42,883 bases of DNA from Chloroflexota bacterium (GTDB lineage Bacteria > Chloroflexota > Limnocylindria > Limnocylindrales > CSP1-4), in the NCBI GenBank assembly GCA_016191345.1, contig JACPOU010000021.1:18825-61707 (forward strand). The letters are read 5' to 3'. Below the pieces are notes generated by a model, which saw only the letters and a list, made by a program, of their open reading frames with translations, searched no databases and was not told where the DNA came from. How positions within the stretch are numbered: position 1 is the stretch's first letter; the number at the start of each line of letters is the position of its first letter. A program made the position numbers and the translations under genes. Positions 32,838 to 41,464 of the stretch are shown here, in pieces.

Positions 32838-33665
32838 GTGCTGCCGCCGGTCACCCTCGACGCCGCGCTCGCGCGCCGGCTCGCCATCCACGAGGCCACG
32901 GTGCATGCGTGGGGTGCGCGCGAACTGCGCGATCTGGGAGATGCCCGGCTCCTCCACGACCCGGGCGACGCCGAACCCTTCTGGAACCGGGTCGCGGCGC
33001 CCGACTGGCCGGTGGAGCCATCGGCCTTCGATCGCCGCCTCGACGAGGTCGTGACCCTCTTCGCGACCCTCGGCCGGATGCCGCACGCGCGGACGCTCCC
33101 GACCGCCGGCCGGCCGGCCGATCTCGCCGATCGGCTCATGGCCAGCGGGTTCCGGGCCGTCGGCCGCGATCGGGCGATGGTCCTCGACGACGCCGGGCCC
33201 TGCATCGCGCTCGCGAGGACGCTCGCCGCGCGTCCCGGCCTCGAGCTGGAGCACGTCGGCCGGGGGCCGGAGCGGCGGGCGATCGAGGTGGCCCGGCTGC
33301 TCGTCCAGGCGTTCGACGTCGAGACGGACCGGGTCCCGGCGCTCGGCGCGGAGACGCTCGCGAGCGGCCGCCGGCCCGGCAGCGCCGTCCTGCTGCTCAT
33401 CGAGGCCGGGGTGCCTGCCGCGGCGGCCCGGCGCATCACGGTCGACGGCGGCACGTACCTCTCCTCGATCGGCACGGCGCCCGGCCTCCGGGGCCGCGGC
33501 CTCGGTTCGCTGGTGACGGCACTCGCCGTGGTCGAGGCGCTCGCGGCCCGGCCGGCCTTCGTCCACCTCCTCGTCGAGGCATCGAACACCTCGGCGATCC
33601 GGGTCTACGAGCGGCTCGGCTTCGTCCTCGTCGGCGAGCCCGTCGTCGACCTCCTCATGCGCTGA
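32838..33665 (+). CDS. GNAT-family N-acetyltransferase
   Basis: 275 residues from GTG 32838, seven bases after the methyltransferase stop. The catalytic GNAT fold occupies the C-terminal half: TYLSSIGTAPGLRGRGLGSLV has the acetyl-CoA pyrophosphate loop (RGRGLG), and NTSAIRVYERLGFVLVGE is the typical last strand-helix. The N-terminal half is a degenerate GNAT-like or partner domain. Small-molecule amine substrate unknown. It probably shares the methyltransferase transcript. Confidence 0.87.
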   Translation: MLPPVTLDAALARRLAIHEATVHAWGARELRDLGDARLLHDPGDAEPFWNRVAAPDWPVEPSAFDRRLDEVVTLFATLGRMPHARTLPTAGRPADLADRLMASGFRAVGRDRAMVLDDAGPCIALARTLAARPGLELEHVGRGPERRAIEVARLLVQAFDVETDRVPALGAETLASGRRPGSAVLLLIEAGVPAAAARRITVDGGTYLSSIGTAPGLRGRGLGSLVTALAVVEALAARPAFVHLLVEASNTSAIRVYERLGFVLVGEPVVDLLMR

Positions 33666-33671
33666 CGGTCG

Positions 33672-33677
33672 TACCAT
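33672..33677 (+). promoter_or_regulatory. -10 box for leaderless GNAT transcript
   Basis: TACCAT ends 6 bases before the ATG at 33684, consistent with initiation at the start codon. Confidence 0.45.
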
Positions 33678-33683
33678 CGGCGA

Positions 33684-34124
33684 ATGCCAGACACCACGCC
33701 CGCCGTGCTCCGGCCTGCGACGATCGCCGACGCGGAAGCGATCGCGGCCCTGTTCACCGACGAGGGATACCCCGCCGGGCCGTCCGCGATCGTGGCTCGC
33801 CTCGAGCGGTTCGGCGGCCCCGACGCGTCAGTCGTCGTCGCCGAGCGGGGCGGCGAGGTGATCGGCTTCATCGCCTTCCGCGCGGTGCCTCGCTTCGAGC
33901 ATGACGACGCGTTCGTCCGGATCCTCGCCCTCGTGGTCGACGCCGGGGCGCGCGAGCGGGGCGTCGGCCGCCAGCTGATGGCCGAGGCCGAGCGGTTCGG
34001 GCAGGGGCGGGACGCGGTCTTCGTCGAGGTCACCGCCGGCCACCACCGGCCGGATGCCCGGCACCTCTATGAATCTCTCGGCTACGACGCCTCGGTGACG
34101 GCCTACCTGCGCAAGCGCCTGTAA
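33684..34124 (+). CDS. GNAT-family N-acetyltransferase (short)
   Basis: 146 residues, a single GNAT domain. LRPATIADAEAIAALF starts the fold, ILALVVDAGARERGVGRQLM contains the acetyl-CoA loop (RERGVG), and HLYESLGYDASVTAYLRK closes it. It resembles small amino-acid or aminoglycoside-type acetyltransferases of the Acetyltransf_1 family. The target is unknown. It has its own TACCAT box and likely a leaderless mRNA, although it follows another GNAT gene by 18 bases. Confidence 0.9.
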   Translation: MPDTTPAVLRPATIADAEAIAALFTDEGYPAGPSAIVARLERFGGPDASVVVAERGGEVIGFIAFRAVPRFEHDDAFVRILALVVDAGARERGVGRQLMAEAERFGQGRDAVFVEVTAGHHRPDARHLYESLGYDASVTAYLRKRL

Positions 34125-34183
34125 TCCTCTCCGGCGTCCGGCATCGAGGTGCGGCGCTGGAACTGCCTCGGCCGCGTCGCTCG

Positions 34184-34705
34184 CTACCAGCGCTCCCGAT
34201 GGACGATCTCGTCGAGCGGTCGGCGGCCACCGGGCCGGAGGGGCCGGGTGAGAGCCTCGGGGTCCGCGGGATAGCCGAAGGACAGCAGGTGCTCGCAGGC
34301 GTAGTCCGGCGGATAGCCGAGCAGCTGCCGCGCCAGCCCGGCGTCGTAGACCGTGGCCGGGCAGCTCCCGATCCCGAGGGACCAGGCCGCCAGGATCATG
34401 TTCTGCGCGGCGAGGCCCAGGTCCCAGAGCACCGACAGCGGCTGGCCCGGGCGGCGCGGATCCGGCGTCGCGAGCGCGACCGCGGCCGCCGCGCCGGCGA
34501 GATGGCCCGCGAAGTCGCCCACACCCGCCAGCTCCCGGAGCCGCTCGCGGTCCGTGACGACGATGAAGCCCCAGCGCTGCTGGTTCTTCGACGAGCTCGC
34601 CCGGCGGCCGGCGTTGAGGATCGCCTCGAGGTGGCCGGGCTCGAGGGGCCGGTCCTCGAACCGGCGAACGACGCGGAGCGTCCGGATGGCGGTCTCGATG
34701 TCCAC
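34184..34705 (-). CDS. Nitroreductase-family FMN oxidoreductase
   Basis: 173 residues from GTG 34705. The N-terminus IRTLRVVRRFEDRPLEP is the nitroreductase start with the FMN-contacting Arg pair. RRASSSKNQQRWGFIVVTD and DLGLAAQNMILAAWSLGIGSCP are the family's core motifs, and LLSFGYPAD is a typical end. It reduces nitro compounds, quinones or flavins with NAD(P)H or F420H2. It begins four bases after the stop of the upstream hydrolase gene, so the two form an operon. A longer open frame upstream is only a shadow. Confidence 0.9.
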   Translation of the reverse strand: MDIETAIRTLRVVRRFEDRPLEPGHLEAILNAGRRASSSKNQQRWGFIVVTDRERLRELAGVGDFAGHLAGAAAAVALATPDPRRPGQPLSVLWDLGLAAQNMILAAWSLGIGSCPATVYDAGLARQLLGYPPDYACEHLLSFGYPADPEALTRPLRPGGRRPLDEIVHRERW

Positions 34706-34709
34706 CGGA

Positions 34710-35885
34710 TCAGCGGCCGGTCGCAGCCGCGCTCGTCGCCAGGTCCGCCGGCGCGAGCGACGCTGACGAGCCGTCCGGCCCGTCCGACCCCGCCGGCGCG
34801 AGCGACGCTGACGAGCCGTCCGGCCCGTCTGACCCGTCCGGCCCTGCTGTCGCGAGCGGTTGAAGCGCCGCGAACCGCCCCGCGTCGTCCGGGAGGCGCC
34901 GGACATCGAGCTCGGCGGCGACCCGTGCCGCCGCCTCGGGCTCGAGCGGCCCGCCGAGATGGCGCGCGAAGAAGCGCGCGATCGCCGCCCGGTAGGCGGG
35001 GAACTCGTACAGCCAGCTGTGCTGTCCCGCGGGCAGCACGAGCATCGCGACCTCCGCGGCGCCCTCGCCGAGCCGGGCGCGGGACGACCGGGCCGCGGCG
35101 ACGAGGCGCTCCATGTGGGCAATCGGGACCACCCGGTCATCGGTGCCGTGAATGGCGAGGATCGGGCCCCGGTAGCGCCGGGCGGCCCTCGTCGCAGAGA
35201 TGGCGCTCACCGTGTGCCGCCGCGGCTTCAGATAGACGCGCGTCGTCAGCCAGGCCAGCGGATAGGCGATCGGGTCGGGAATCGGCAGGCGGGCGAGCCG
35301 GAAGGTCTGGCGAGTGAGCCGGTACGGGTCGGCCGGTGTCGCCGTCATGACCACCGCCGCGACGCGGGGCTCCTCGGCGGCGGCCAGGATGGCCCCGATC
35401 GAGCCCATCGAGTGGCCGAGCACGCCGATCGCGGTGACCGCCGGCATCGCGAGCAGGGCCCTGACGCCGGCCAGGGCGTCCGACCCGAACTCGCCGGCAC
35501 TGACCGGGAGCTCCTCCGCGACGTTGGCCCCGTGGCCCCGGACGTCGACGGTCAGGACGTGGAAGCCGGCGGCGTGCAGGAACCGCGCGTTCGGCAGCGT
35601 CCGGTGCCGTGCCGACTCCCAGCCATGGACGAGCAGAACCGCCGGGCCCGGCGCCCCGTCGCGGGCGGGGATCCACCAGGCGGGCAGCCGGAGGCCGTCC
35701 GCGGTGGCGACCTCGAGCGCCTCGTAGGGCATGTCGAGGTCACGCGGGTTGGCCGTCGGCGCCTGCGGGCGCGGGTGGCCGGCACGCTCCCGATAGACGT
35801 GGGCGAAGCGCCAGGCGAGCGCAAGTGGCGCCGCGGCGATCGCGGCGGTCAGGCCGGCACGGCGGATGCGGTCGCGGGAGGTCAT
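34710..35885 (-). CDS. Alpha/beta hydrolase with N-terminal membrane anchor
   Basis: 391 residues. Residues ~11-28 (LTAAIAAAPLALAWRFA) form a signal-anchor helix. The hydrolase core has VLLVHGWES (oxyanion), GVLGHSMGS with nucleophile S159, acid at D249/D250 (HGTDDRVVP) and H289 (AGQHSW), all intact. Fold and spacing match esterases or X-Pro-dipeptidyl-peptidase-like hydrolases of the COG1073 group. The last ~60 residues are a disordered Ser/Gly/Asp/Pro tail with a 15-residue tandem repeat. It is coupled with a nitroreductase downstream. Confidence 0.9.
   Translation of the reverse strand: MTSRDRIRRAGLTAAIAAAPLALAWRFAHVYRERAGHPRPQAPTANPRDLDMPYEALEVATADGLRLPAWWIPARDGAPGPAVLLVHGWESARHRTLPNARFLHAAGFHVLTVDVRGHGANVAEELPVSAGEFGSDALAGVRALLAMPAVTAIGVLGHSMGSIGAILAAAEEPRVAAVVMTATPADPYRLTRQTFRLARLPIPDPIAYPLAWLTTRVYLKPRRHTVSAISATRAARRYRGPILAIHGTDDRVVPIAHMERLVAAARSSRARLGEGAAEVAMLVLPAGQHSWLYEFPAYRAAIARFFARHLGGPLEPEAAARVAAELDVRRLPDDAGRFAALQPLATAGPDGSDGPDGSSASLAPAGSDGPDGSSASLAPADLATSAAATGR
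34745..34834 (-). repeat. 45-base tandem repeat encoding a 15-residue duplication
   Basis: Two adjacent 45-base units with a few mismatches encode GSDGPDGSSASLAPA twice in the C-terminal tail of the hydrolase. The preserved frame suggests recent slippage tolerated in a disordered region. Confidence 0.85.
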
Positions 35886-35937
35886 CGCCGTACAGGGGAC
35901 GGCAGGCCGACGAGCCTGTCAAGCGTCGGCCGGTCGG

Positions 35938-35943
35938 TACACT
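35938..35943 (+). promoter_or_regulatory. -10 box for leaderless DnaJ-like transcript
   Basis: TACACT ends 6 bases before the ATG at 35950. Confidence 0.5.
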
Positions 35944-35949
35944 CGGGGG

Positions 35950-36624
35950 ATGCCGAAGCGCGACCCTCACGACATCCTCGGCGTTGCCCGCGGCGCCTCC
36001 CAGACCGCGATCAAGGCCGCCTGGCGGAAGCTCGCTCGCGAGCACCACCCCGATGTCGCGGGCAAGGACGCGTCCGCTGCACGATCGGCGACCCGCCGGA
36101 TGGCCGAGATCAACCGGGCCTACGAGGAGCTCCGGGTGGGCGTGCCCGGAGGCGGATCCGCGCCGGGCAGCTCCGGCCCCCGCCGCTCCGCCGGACCGCC
36201 GAAGGCTCGTCCCGCACGGCCGGTGACGGGCCGAGTGGACACCTCGGACACCTTCCGGCCGCGGAACGCGACCACCGGCCCCCGCGCCCGGCCGAGCGCT
36301 CCGCCGCCGCTGCGGGCCGAACCCGTTGCTCCGGAGCCGCCGCGGGCCTCGCAGCCGACGGGACCCCTGGACCGCGCCCGCGACCCGCGGTTCCGACCCC
36401 TCGCGATCCCGTCGGTGGCGGCCGCTTCCGGTGTCCCCTTGGAATTCGGCAAGTTCCACGGCCACACGCTCGGCCAGATCGCCTCGTTCGAGCCGTCCTA
36501 CATCGACTGGCTGGCGCGGACCATCTCGCACGACCCGGAGCTGGTCGCCGCCGCCCGGGCGATCCAGCTGGATCTCGATCGGCGAGGCATCATCCGCCGC
36601 CAGCGGCCCGCGCCTGTCCGCTGA
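35950..36624 (+). CDS. J-domain protein with C-terminal ExoX-like domain
   Basis: 224 residues from ATG 35950; the frame is open upstream, but MPKRDPHDILGVARGAS is a canonical J-domain start. The J domain covers 1-~62 with the intact HPD motif (33-35), which stimulates a DnaK-type Hsp70. A ~90-residue disordered Pro/Arg/Ala linker follows. Residues ~165-215 (LEFGKFHGHTLGQIASFEPS, then YIDWLARTI) match the small C-terminal domain of exodeoxyribonuclease X and related quorum-sensing regulator-type proteins. There is no zinc finger or client-binding CTD, so it is not a general DnaJ. It may recruit Hsp70 to a nucleic-acid partner. No dnaK is in the window. Confidence 0.88.
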   Translation: MPKRDPHDILGVARGASQTAIKAAWRKLAREHHPDVAGKDASAARSATRRMAEINRAYEELRVGVPGGGSAPGSSGPRRSAGPPKARPARPVTGRVDTSDTFRPRNATTGPRARPSAPPPLRAEPVAPEPPRASQPTGPLDRARDPRFRPLAIPSVAAASGVPLEFGKFHGHTLGQIASFEPSYIDWLARTISHDPELVAAARAIQLDLDRRGIIRRQRPAPVR

Positions 36625-36640
36625 CCGGCCCGGACATGGA

Positions 36641-36674
36641 CGATCGCCCCTCGCCTGGTCGCGGGAGGCGATCG
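36641..36674 (+). terminator. Stem-loop after the J-domain gene
   Basis: CGATCGCC (36641-36648) and GGCGATCG (36667-36674) form a perfect 8-bp stem, 16 bases after the stop codon. Only a weak T-containing tail (TTGGT) follows. Confidence 0.4.
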
Positions 36675-37018
36675 TTGGTCGACGCGAGCGATGATTCCCG
36701 CCGGAACGCGATGCCGGGTCGAGGCCGATGAATCATGGTTACTCGGCTCGTGGCCCGTGCCCGGGATCCCCTTCGCCGACCGTCCTCGGCTCCGGCGTCC
36801 GTTCGCGAGTCCGTGGCCGACGCCCCGAGTGCCCCCGGTTCGCCGCGTCTCGGCGTGCCAGCACCGTACGCCGGGGCCGATCCGGCGAGCAATGGTCCCG
36901 TCGTCCCTGCCCGGGCGCACGAAGGTCGATGGCGCGTGCGCACCACCGCGGGACCTCCGTACCGTGGTGCCGGCGTGGCCCGAGGTCGCCGGTCCTGACG
37001 CTCGTCGCGATCGCGCGG
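36675..37018. other. Gene-free stretch between J-domain gene and lipoprotein gene
   Basis: About 340 bases. Several frames stay open because of high GC but give only Arg/Pro-rich translations with no recognisable domain. I see no RNA gene, repeat or transposase remnant. Confidence 0.5.
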
Positions 37019-37024
37019 TAGGCT
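37019..37024 (+). promoter_or_regulatory. Possible -10 box of lipoprotein gene
   Basis: TAGGCT ends 7 bases before the GTG at 37032, fitting the leaderless spacing seen elsewhere in the window. Confidence 0.35.
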
Positions 37025-37031
37025 GCTCCGC

Positions 37032-37730
37032 GTGATCCCCATTCGACCTCGTCGCCGTCCCCGCGCGCTCGTCCGCGGCGCGGTTCGGGCGGTCGTGGCC
37101 GTCGCGGCCGTCGCGGCCGTCGCCTCGGCCTGCAGCGCGCCCGCAGCATCCTTCGATCCGGCCGGGCCCTGCACGACGGACGGCAGAGCGGTGGGCGCCT
37201 ACCCGGACCTCGAGGCGGCGTTGCCACGGGACCTTGGCGGGCGGGCGCCGACCTCGGTCGATTCCGGCCGCAACTGCACCGCAGGCGCCCTCGGCTCCCT
37301 CGTCTCGCGCGGTCTCGCGAGCGTCGAGTTTGCCGGCGCGGTCTGGGACCTCGGCGGTGGACTGGGCGTCTCGAGCGTGGTGTTCAGCCGGCCGGACCGG
37401 GCCTTGCTGCCCGCGGCCTGGATCGCCGAGTTCTACGAGATCGGGGCGCGGACGGCCAAGCGGACCGATAACATCGAGACGAGCCGGCCGACGATCGAGG
37501 GGGCCGGGGAGGCCTGGCGCCTCGACACCCTCAACCAGCTCTCGCTCCAGACCGTCGTGACGTGGCAGGACGGCGACCTGGTCCGGACCGTCCTGATCGC
37601 GTCGGTCGTGGCACCGAATGCCTCCAGGGCCGCCCATGATGACCTCGTGGCCCAGGCGATCGCGGCCGCAGTCGCCGCCCCTGGCGGCCCCGCGGACGCC
37701 ACCCCCACGATCGGCGCCGGACCCAGCTGA
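37032..37730 (+). CDS. Putative lipoprotein of unknown function
   Basis: 232 residues from GTG 37032. A twin-basic-rich N-terminus and hydrophobic stretch (VRAVVAVAAVAAVASAC) end in a lipobox with Cys34. This predicts a membrane-anchored extracytoplasmic lipoprotein. The mature part has an alpha/beta look (TSVDSGRNCTAGALGSLVSRG, EFAGAVWDLGGGLGVSSVVF, DTLNQLSLQTVVTWQDGDLV). I recognise no family. It ends 24 bases before the acyl-CoA mutase gene, but a possible separate promoter for the latter (TAGCGT) lies between them. Confidence 0.8.
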   Translation: MIPIRPRRRPRALVRGAVRAVVAVAAVAAVASACSAPAASFDPAGPCTTDGRAVGAYPDLEAALPRDLGGRAPTSVDSGRNCTAGALGSLVSRGLASVEFAGAVWDLGGGLGVSSVVFSRPDRALLPAAWIAEFYEIGARTAKRTDNIETSRPTIEGAGEAWRLDTLNQLSLQTVVTWQDGDLVRTVLIASVVAPNASRAAHDDLVAQAIAAAVAAPGGPADATPTIGAGPS

Positions 37731-37754
37731 CCCCGTGCTAGCGTAGGCATCGAG

Positions 37755-39526
<1,772 letters not shown>

Positions 39527-39530
<4 letters not shown>

Positions 39531-39730
39531 GGCTTGCAGCCCACGGTGAAGCCGGACACCGCGGACAACGAGAAGGGGCCACTGGATACCCTGACGCTGT
39601 TGGTTTGGCAATCGACAGCGGAGGTTCGCCTGTGGCCCCGGCGGACAGTCTGGCACGCCTGCGGAAGACGCTTCTCGGCCGCGACGGGGTCGACGCGCGG
39701 GAGGATCGGGATGCCGTCCGGGGTGGTCAT
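39527..39730 (-). CDS. Possible small leaderless gene, 67 residues
   Basis: ATG at 39730 follows a minus-strand TAGAGT box (39738-39743) by 7 bases, the same spacing as other candidate leaderless genes here. The translation starts plausibly ([20 protein letters not shown]) but becomes less protein-like later, so it may be frameshifted or spurious. Its stop overlaps the mutase stop on the other strand. No family recognised. Confidence 0.3.
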
Positions 39731-39760
39731 CGGCGGGACTCTAGCATCGGGGCGACCGCG

Positions 39761-39766
39761 TACCAT
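39761..39766 (+). promoter_or_regulatory. -10 box for leaderless DinB-like transcript
   Basis: TACCAT ends 7 bases before the ATG at 39774. Confidence 0.45.
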
Positions 39767-39773
39767 CCCGGGA

Positions 39774-40253
39774 ATGTACGGCAGCGCGATGGAGTTCCTG
39801 GAAGAGGAGCGCGACGCGTGGCGGCCATTCGAGGCCCTCGCCGGCGTGCCTGACGAGCGGATGGACGTGCCCGTGCCGGACGCTCACGGCTGGTCGGCGC
39901 GCGACCTCGCCGGGCACCTTGTCGCCTGGCAGACGTTCGCCCTCGCGACGGCCCGCGAGCTGGCGATCGGGGAGCGAAGCGCGACGAAGGAGCGGCTCGA
40001 CGCCGAGTGGGCGGCGGGCGGCGACGCGCTCAACGAGTCCATCGAGGCGGAGTGGCGGGCGCTCCCGCTCGAGGAGGTCCTCCGGCGCCTGGACGAGGTC
40101 CCGGGCGAGCTGCGCGGCACGCTGACGATGGTCCCCGAGACGCGCTGGATCAAGCACCCGGACCATCTCCAGTACTTCATCGACGAGACGATCGACCACT
40201 ACGCAGAGCACGGACCGGAGCTCGCCGCGATCCTCGCTGCCGCGGGCCGCTGA
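39774..40253 (+). CDS. DinB-like / ClbS-DfsB-type four-helix protein
   Basis: 159 residues from ATG 39774; the open frame extends upstream into the intergenic region, but the TACCAT box and family start support this ATG. The helix-rich sequence with HGWSARDLAGHLVAWQTFA near 40-58 and WIKHPDHLQYFIDETIDHY, then AEH, towards the end is characteristic of the DinB/maleylpyruvate-isomerase-N superfamily. Its members often bind a divalent metal through three histidines and act in thiol-dependent detoxification (bacillithiol or mycothiol transferases) or as ClbS-like resistance proteins. Exact function unknown. Confidence 0.8.
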   Translation: MYGSAMEFLEEERDAWRPFEALAGVPDERMDVPVPDAHGWSARDLAGHLVAWQTFALATARELAIGERSATKERLDAEWAAGGDALNESIEAEWRALPLEEVLRRLDEVPGELRGTLTMVPETRWIKHPDHLQYFIDETIDHYAEHGPELAAILAAAGR

Positions 40254-40273
40254 GCGACGCTCAGGCACCGCCG

Positions 40274-40594
40274 GTGACGACCGATCCCGATGCGCTGCTC
40301 GAGGCGGTCGAGACGATGATCGCGGGGCTGGACGGCACTGCGTCGTCGGAGGTGGCCGGCGGGATGGAGTGGCACCGTGACGGGCGCCCGTTCGCGACCC
40401 TCGATGGATCCCGCGTGGTGGTCCGCGTCGGTGCAGCCATCGCCGCGGCGGCGATCCGGACCCCCGACACGATGCCCGGCGATCCCGGGCCGGACTGGGT
40501 CGCGTTCGAGCCCGCCGCGCTCGACGAGCACGCCCTCGACCGGCTCGAAGCCTGGCTCACCGCCGCCTGGCGGCGAGCGGCCCCGGGCCGCTAG
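40274..40594 (+). CDS. Small uncharacterised protein (luciferase-domain DUF5519/YjbR-like)
   Basis: 106 residues from GTG 40274; the frame is open through the preceding gene but only as a shadow. The order HRDGRPFATLDGSRVVVRVG, TPDTMPGDPGPDWVAFEP, then LDRLEAWLTAAWRRA resembles a small family predicted to have a YjbR-like/luciferase-associated alpha-beta fold. No catalytic residues are apparent. It lies 20 bases after the DinB-like gene and is probably cotranscribed. Family name is tentative. Confidence 0.6.
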   Translation: MTTDPDALLEAVETMIAGLDGTASSEVAGGMEWHRDGRPFATLDGSRVVVRVGAAIAAAAIRTPDTMPGDPGPDWVAFEPAALDEHALDRLEAWLTAAWRRAAPGR

Positions 40595-40613
40595 CGAGAT
40601 CGCGGTCGCCGGC

Positions 40614-40973
40614 TCAGGCGTTCGGCGCGGCCTGCGCCTCGGCCGCCTTCGCGAGCTCCGGCAGCCCGAACTGGGTCTCCAGCTGCTCGAGTGGCCGAAA
40701 GCCCACGACGCCCATCGGCTGCTTGCCGGGAGCGAAGAACGCGATCGTCGGGATGCTCATGATGTTGAACGCCCGCTGGATCTGGGGGTTCGCGTCGATG
40801 TCGACCTTCACCACGTCGACGGAGCCCTCGTACTTCTCGGCGAGCTTCTCCATCTCCGGGGCGACCATTCGACACGGCCCGCACCAGACCGCCCAGAAGT
40901 CGACGACGACTGGCTTGTCCGCCTTGAGCACGAGCTCCTCGAATGTGGCGTCCGTGGCGTTCTTGATCGCCAT
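40614..40973 (-). CDS. trxA: Thioredoxin
   Basis: 119 residues from ATG 40973, with AAAGGA a few bases upstream. The classical WCGPC active site has Cys31 and Cys34 and is followed by RMVAPEMEKLAEKYEG. VKVDIDANPQIQRAFNIMSIPT contains the cis-Pro, and GVVGFRPLEQLE completes the fold. There is no signal peptide, so it is cytoplasmic. It sits 44 bases downstream of an ArsR-type repressor on the same strand, which implies control by a thiol- or metal-responsive switch. The acidic Ala-rich C-terminal tail is an extension beyond the core domain. Confidence 0.95.
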   Translation of the reverse strand: MAIKNATDATFEELVLKADKPVVVDFWAVWCGPCRMVAPEMEKLAEKYEGSVDVVKVDIDANPQIQRAFNIMSIPTIAFFAPGKQPMGVVGFRPLEQLETQFGLPELAKAAEAQAAPNA

Positions 40974-41017
40974 CGGTGGTCCTTTCTCCCGCTGCGCGGG
41001 TGCGCTTGACGCTCGCT

Positions 41018-41317
41018 TCAGCGGGCGATCGACTGGATGAGGCGGAACGCTTCGAGGACCCGGGGGTCCGCGAGCCGGTAATAGACGGTGCTGCCGTCCC
41101 GCCGCGTCGCCACCAGGCCGGCCGCCCGGAGGACGGCAAGATGCTGGCTCATGTTCGGGACCTGGCAGGCGACTCGCGTCGCCAGGTCGGAAACGGAAAC
41201 CTCGCCCTCGGCGAGGGATTCGAGCACGCAGAGACGCTTCGGGTCCGCCAGCGCCCGGCCGATGACGGCGCTGCGCTGGAAGTCCTCGTCGCGACTGGCC
41301 TGCGCGCCGATGATCAT
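41018..41317 (-). CDS. ArsR/SmtB-family transcriptional repressor
   Basis: 99 residues from ATG 41317. Winged helix: IGRALADPKRLCVLESLAEG, VSVSDLATRVACQVPNMSQH (recognition helix), LAVLRAAGLVATRRDGSTVYYRL. Cysteines occur in KRLCVLE and RVACQVP. The latter lies by the recognition helix where alpha-3 metal or thiol sites occur, so metal, sulfide or redox sensing is possible, but the CxC of ArsR/CadC is absent. A perfect palindrome upstream is the likely operator. It is probably cotranscribed with thioredoxin. Confidence 0.9.
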   Translation of the reverse strand: MIIGAQASRDEDFQRSAVIGRALADPKRLCVLESLAEGEVSVSDLATRVACQVPNMSQHLAVLRAAGLVATRRDGSTVYYRLADPRVLEAFRLIQSIAR

Positions 41318-41339
41318 GTCGGAGCGAAGTATTGCAGCG

Positions 41340-41357
41340 CTTGCGCAATCGCGCAAG
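41340..41357. promoter_or_regulatory. Palindromic operator candidate upstream of arsR-trx
   Basis: CTTGCGC and GCGCAAG arms (7 bp, perfect) flank AATC. The site begins 23 bases before the arsR ATG, next to a minus-strand AATACT that could be the -10 box. Binding here would block the promoter, as expected for ArsR autoregulation. Confidence 0.6.
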
Positions 41358-41452
41358 TGACGCCCGGCGCGGGGTGTGGCTGGGCGCCGGCGGGGTGGCT
41401 CGGCGCCCGCGGGTGGCGCGCCGTCGGCTGGCTGGCTCTGGCGTCCCGCCTG

Positions 41453-41458
41453 TATCCT
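41453..41458 (+). promoter_or_regulatory. -10 box for leaderless threonine dehydratase transcript
   Basis: TATCCT ends 6 bases before the ATG at 41465. Confidence 0.5.
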
Positions 41459-41464
41459 CCCGCG

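Noticed and set aside
36735..36998. 87-codon plus-strand open frame between the J-domain and lipoprotein genes
   Set aside because: Arg/Pro/Ala-rich, no ribosome-binding site, two other frames equally open, no domain.
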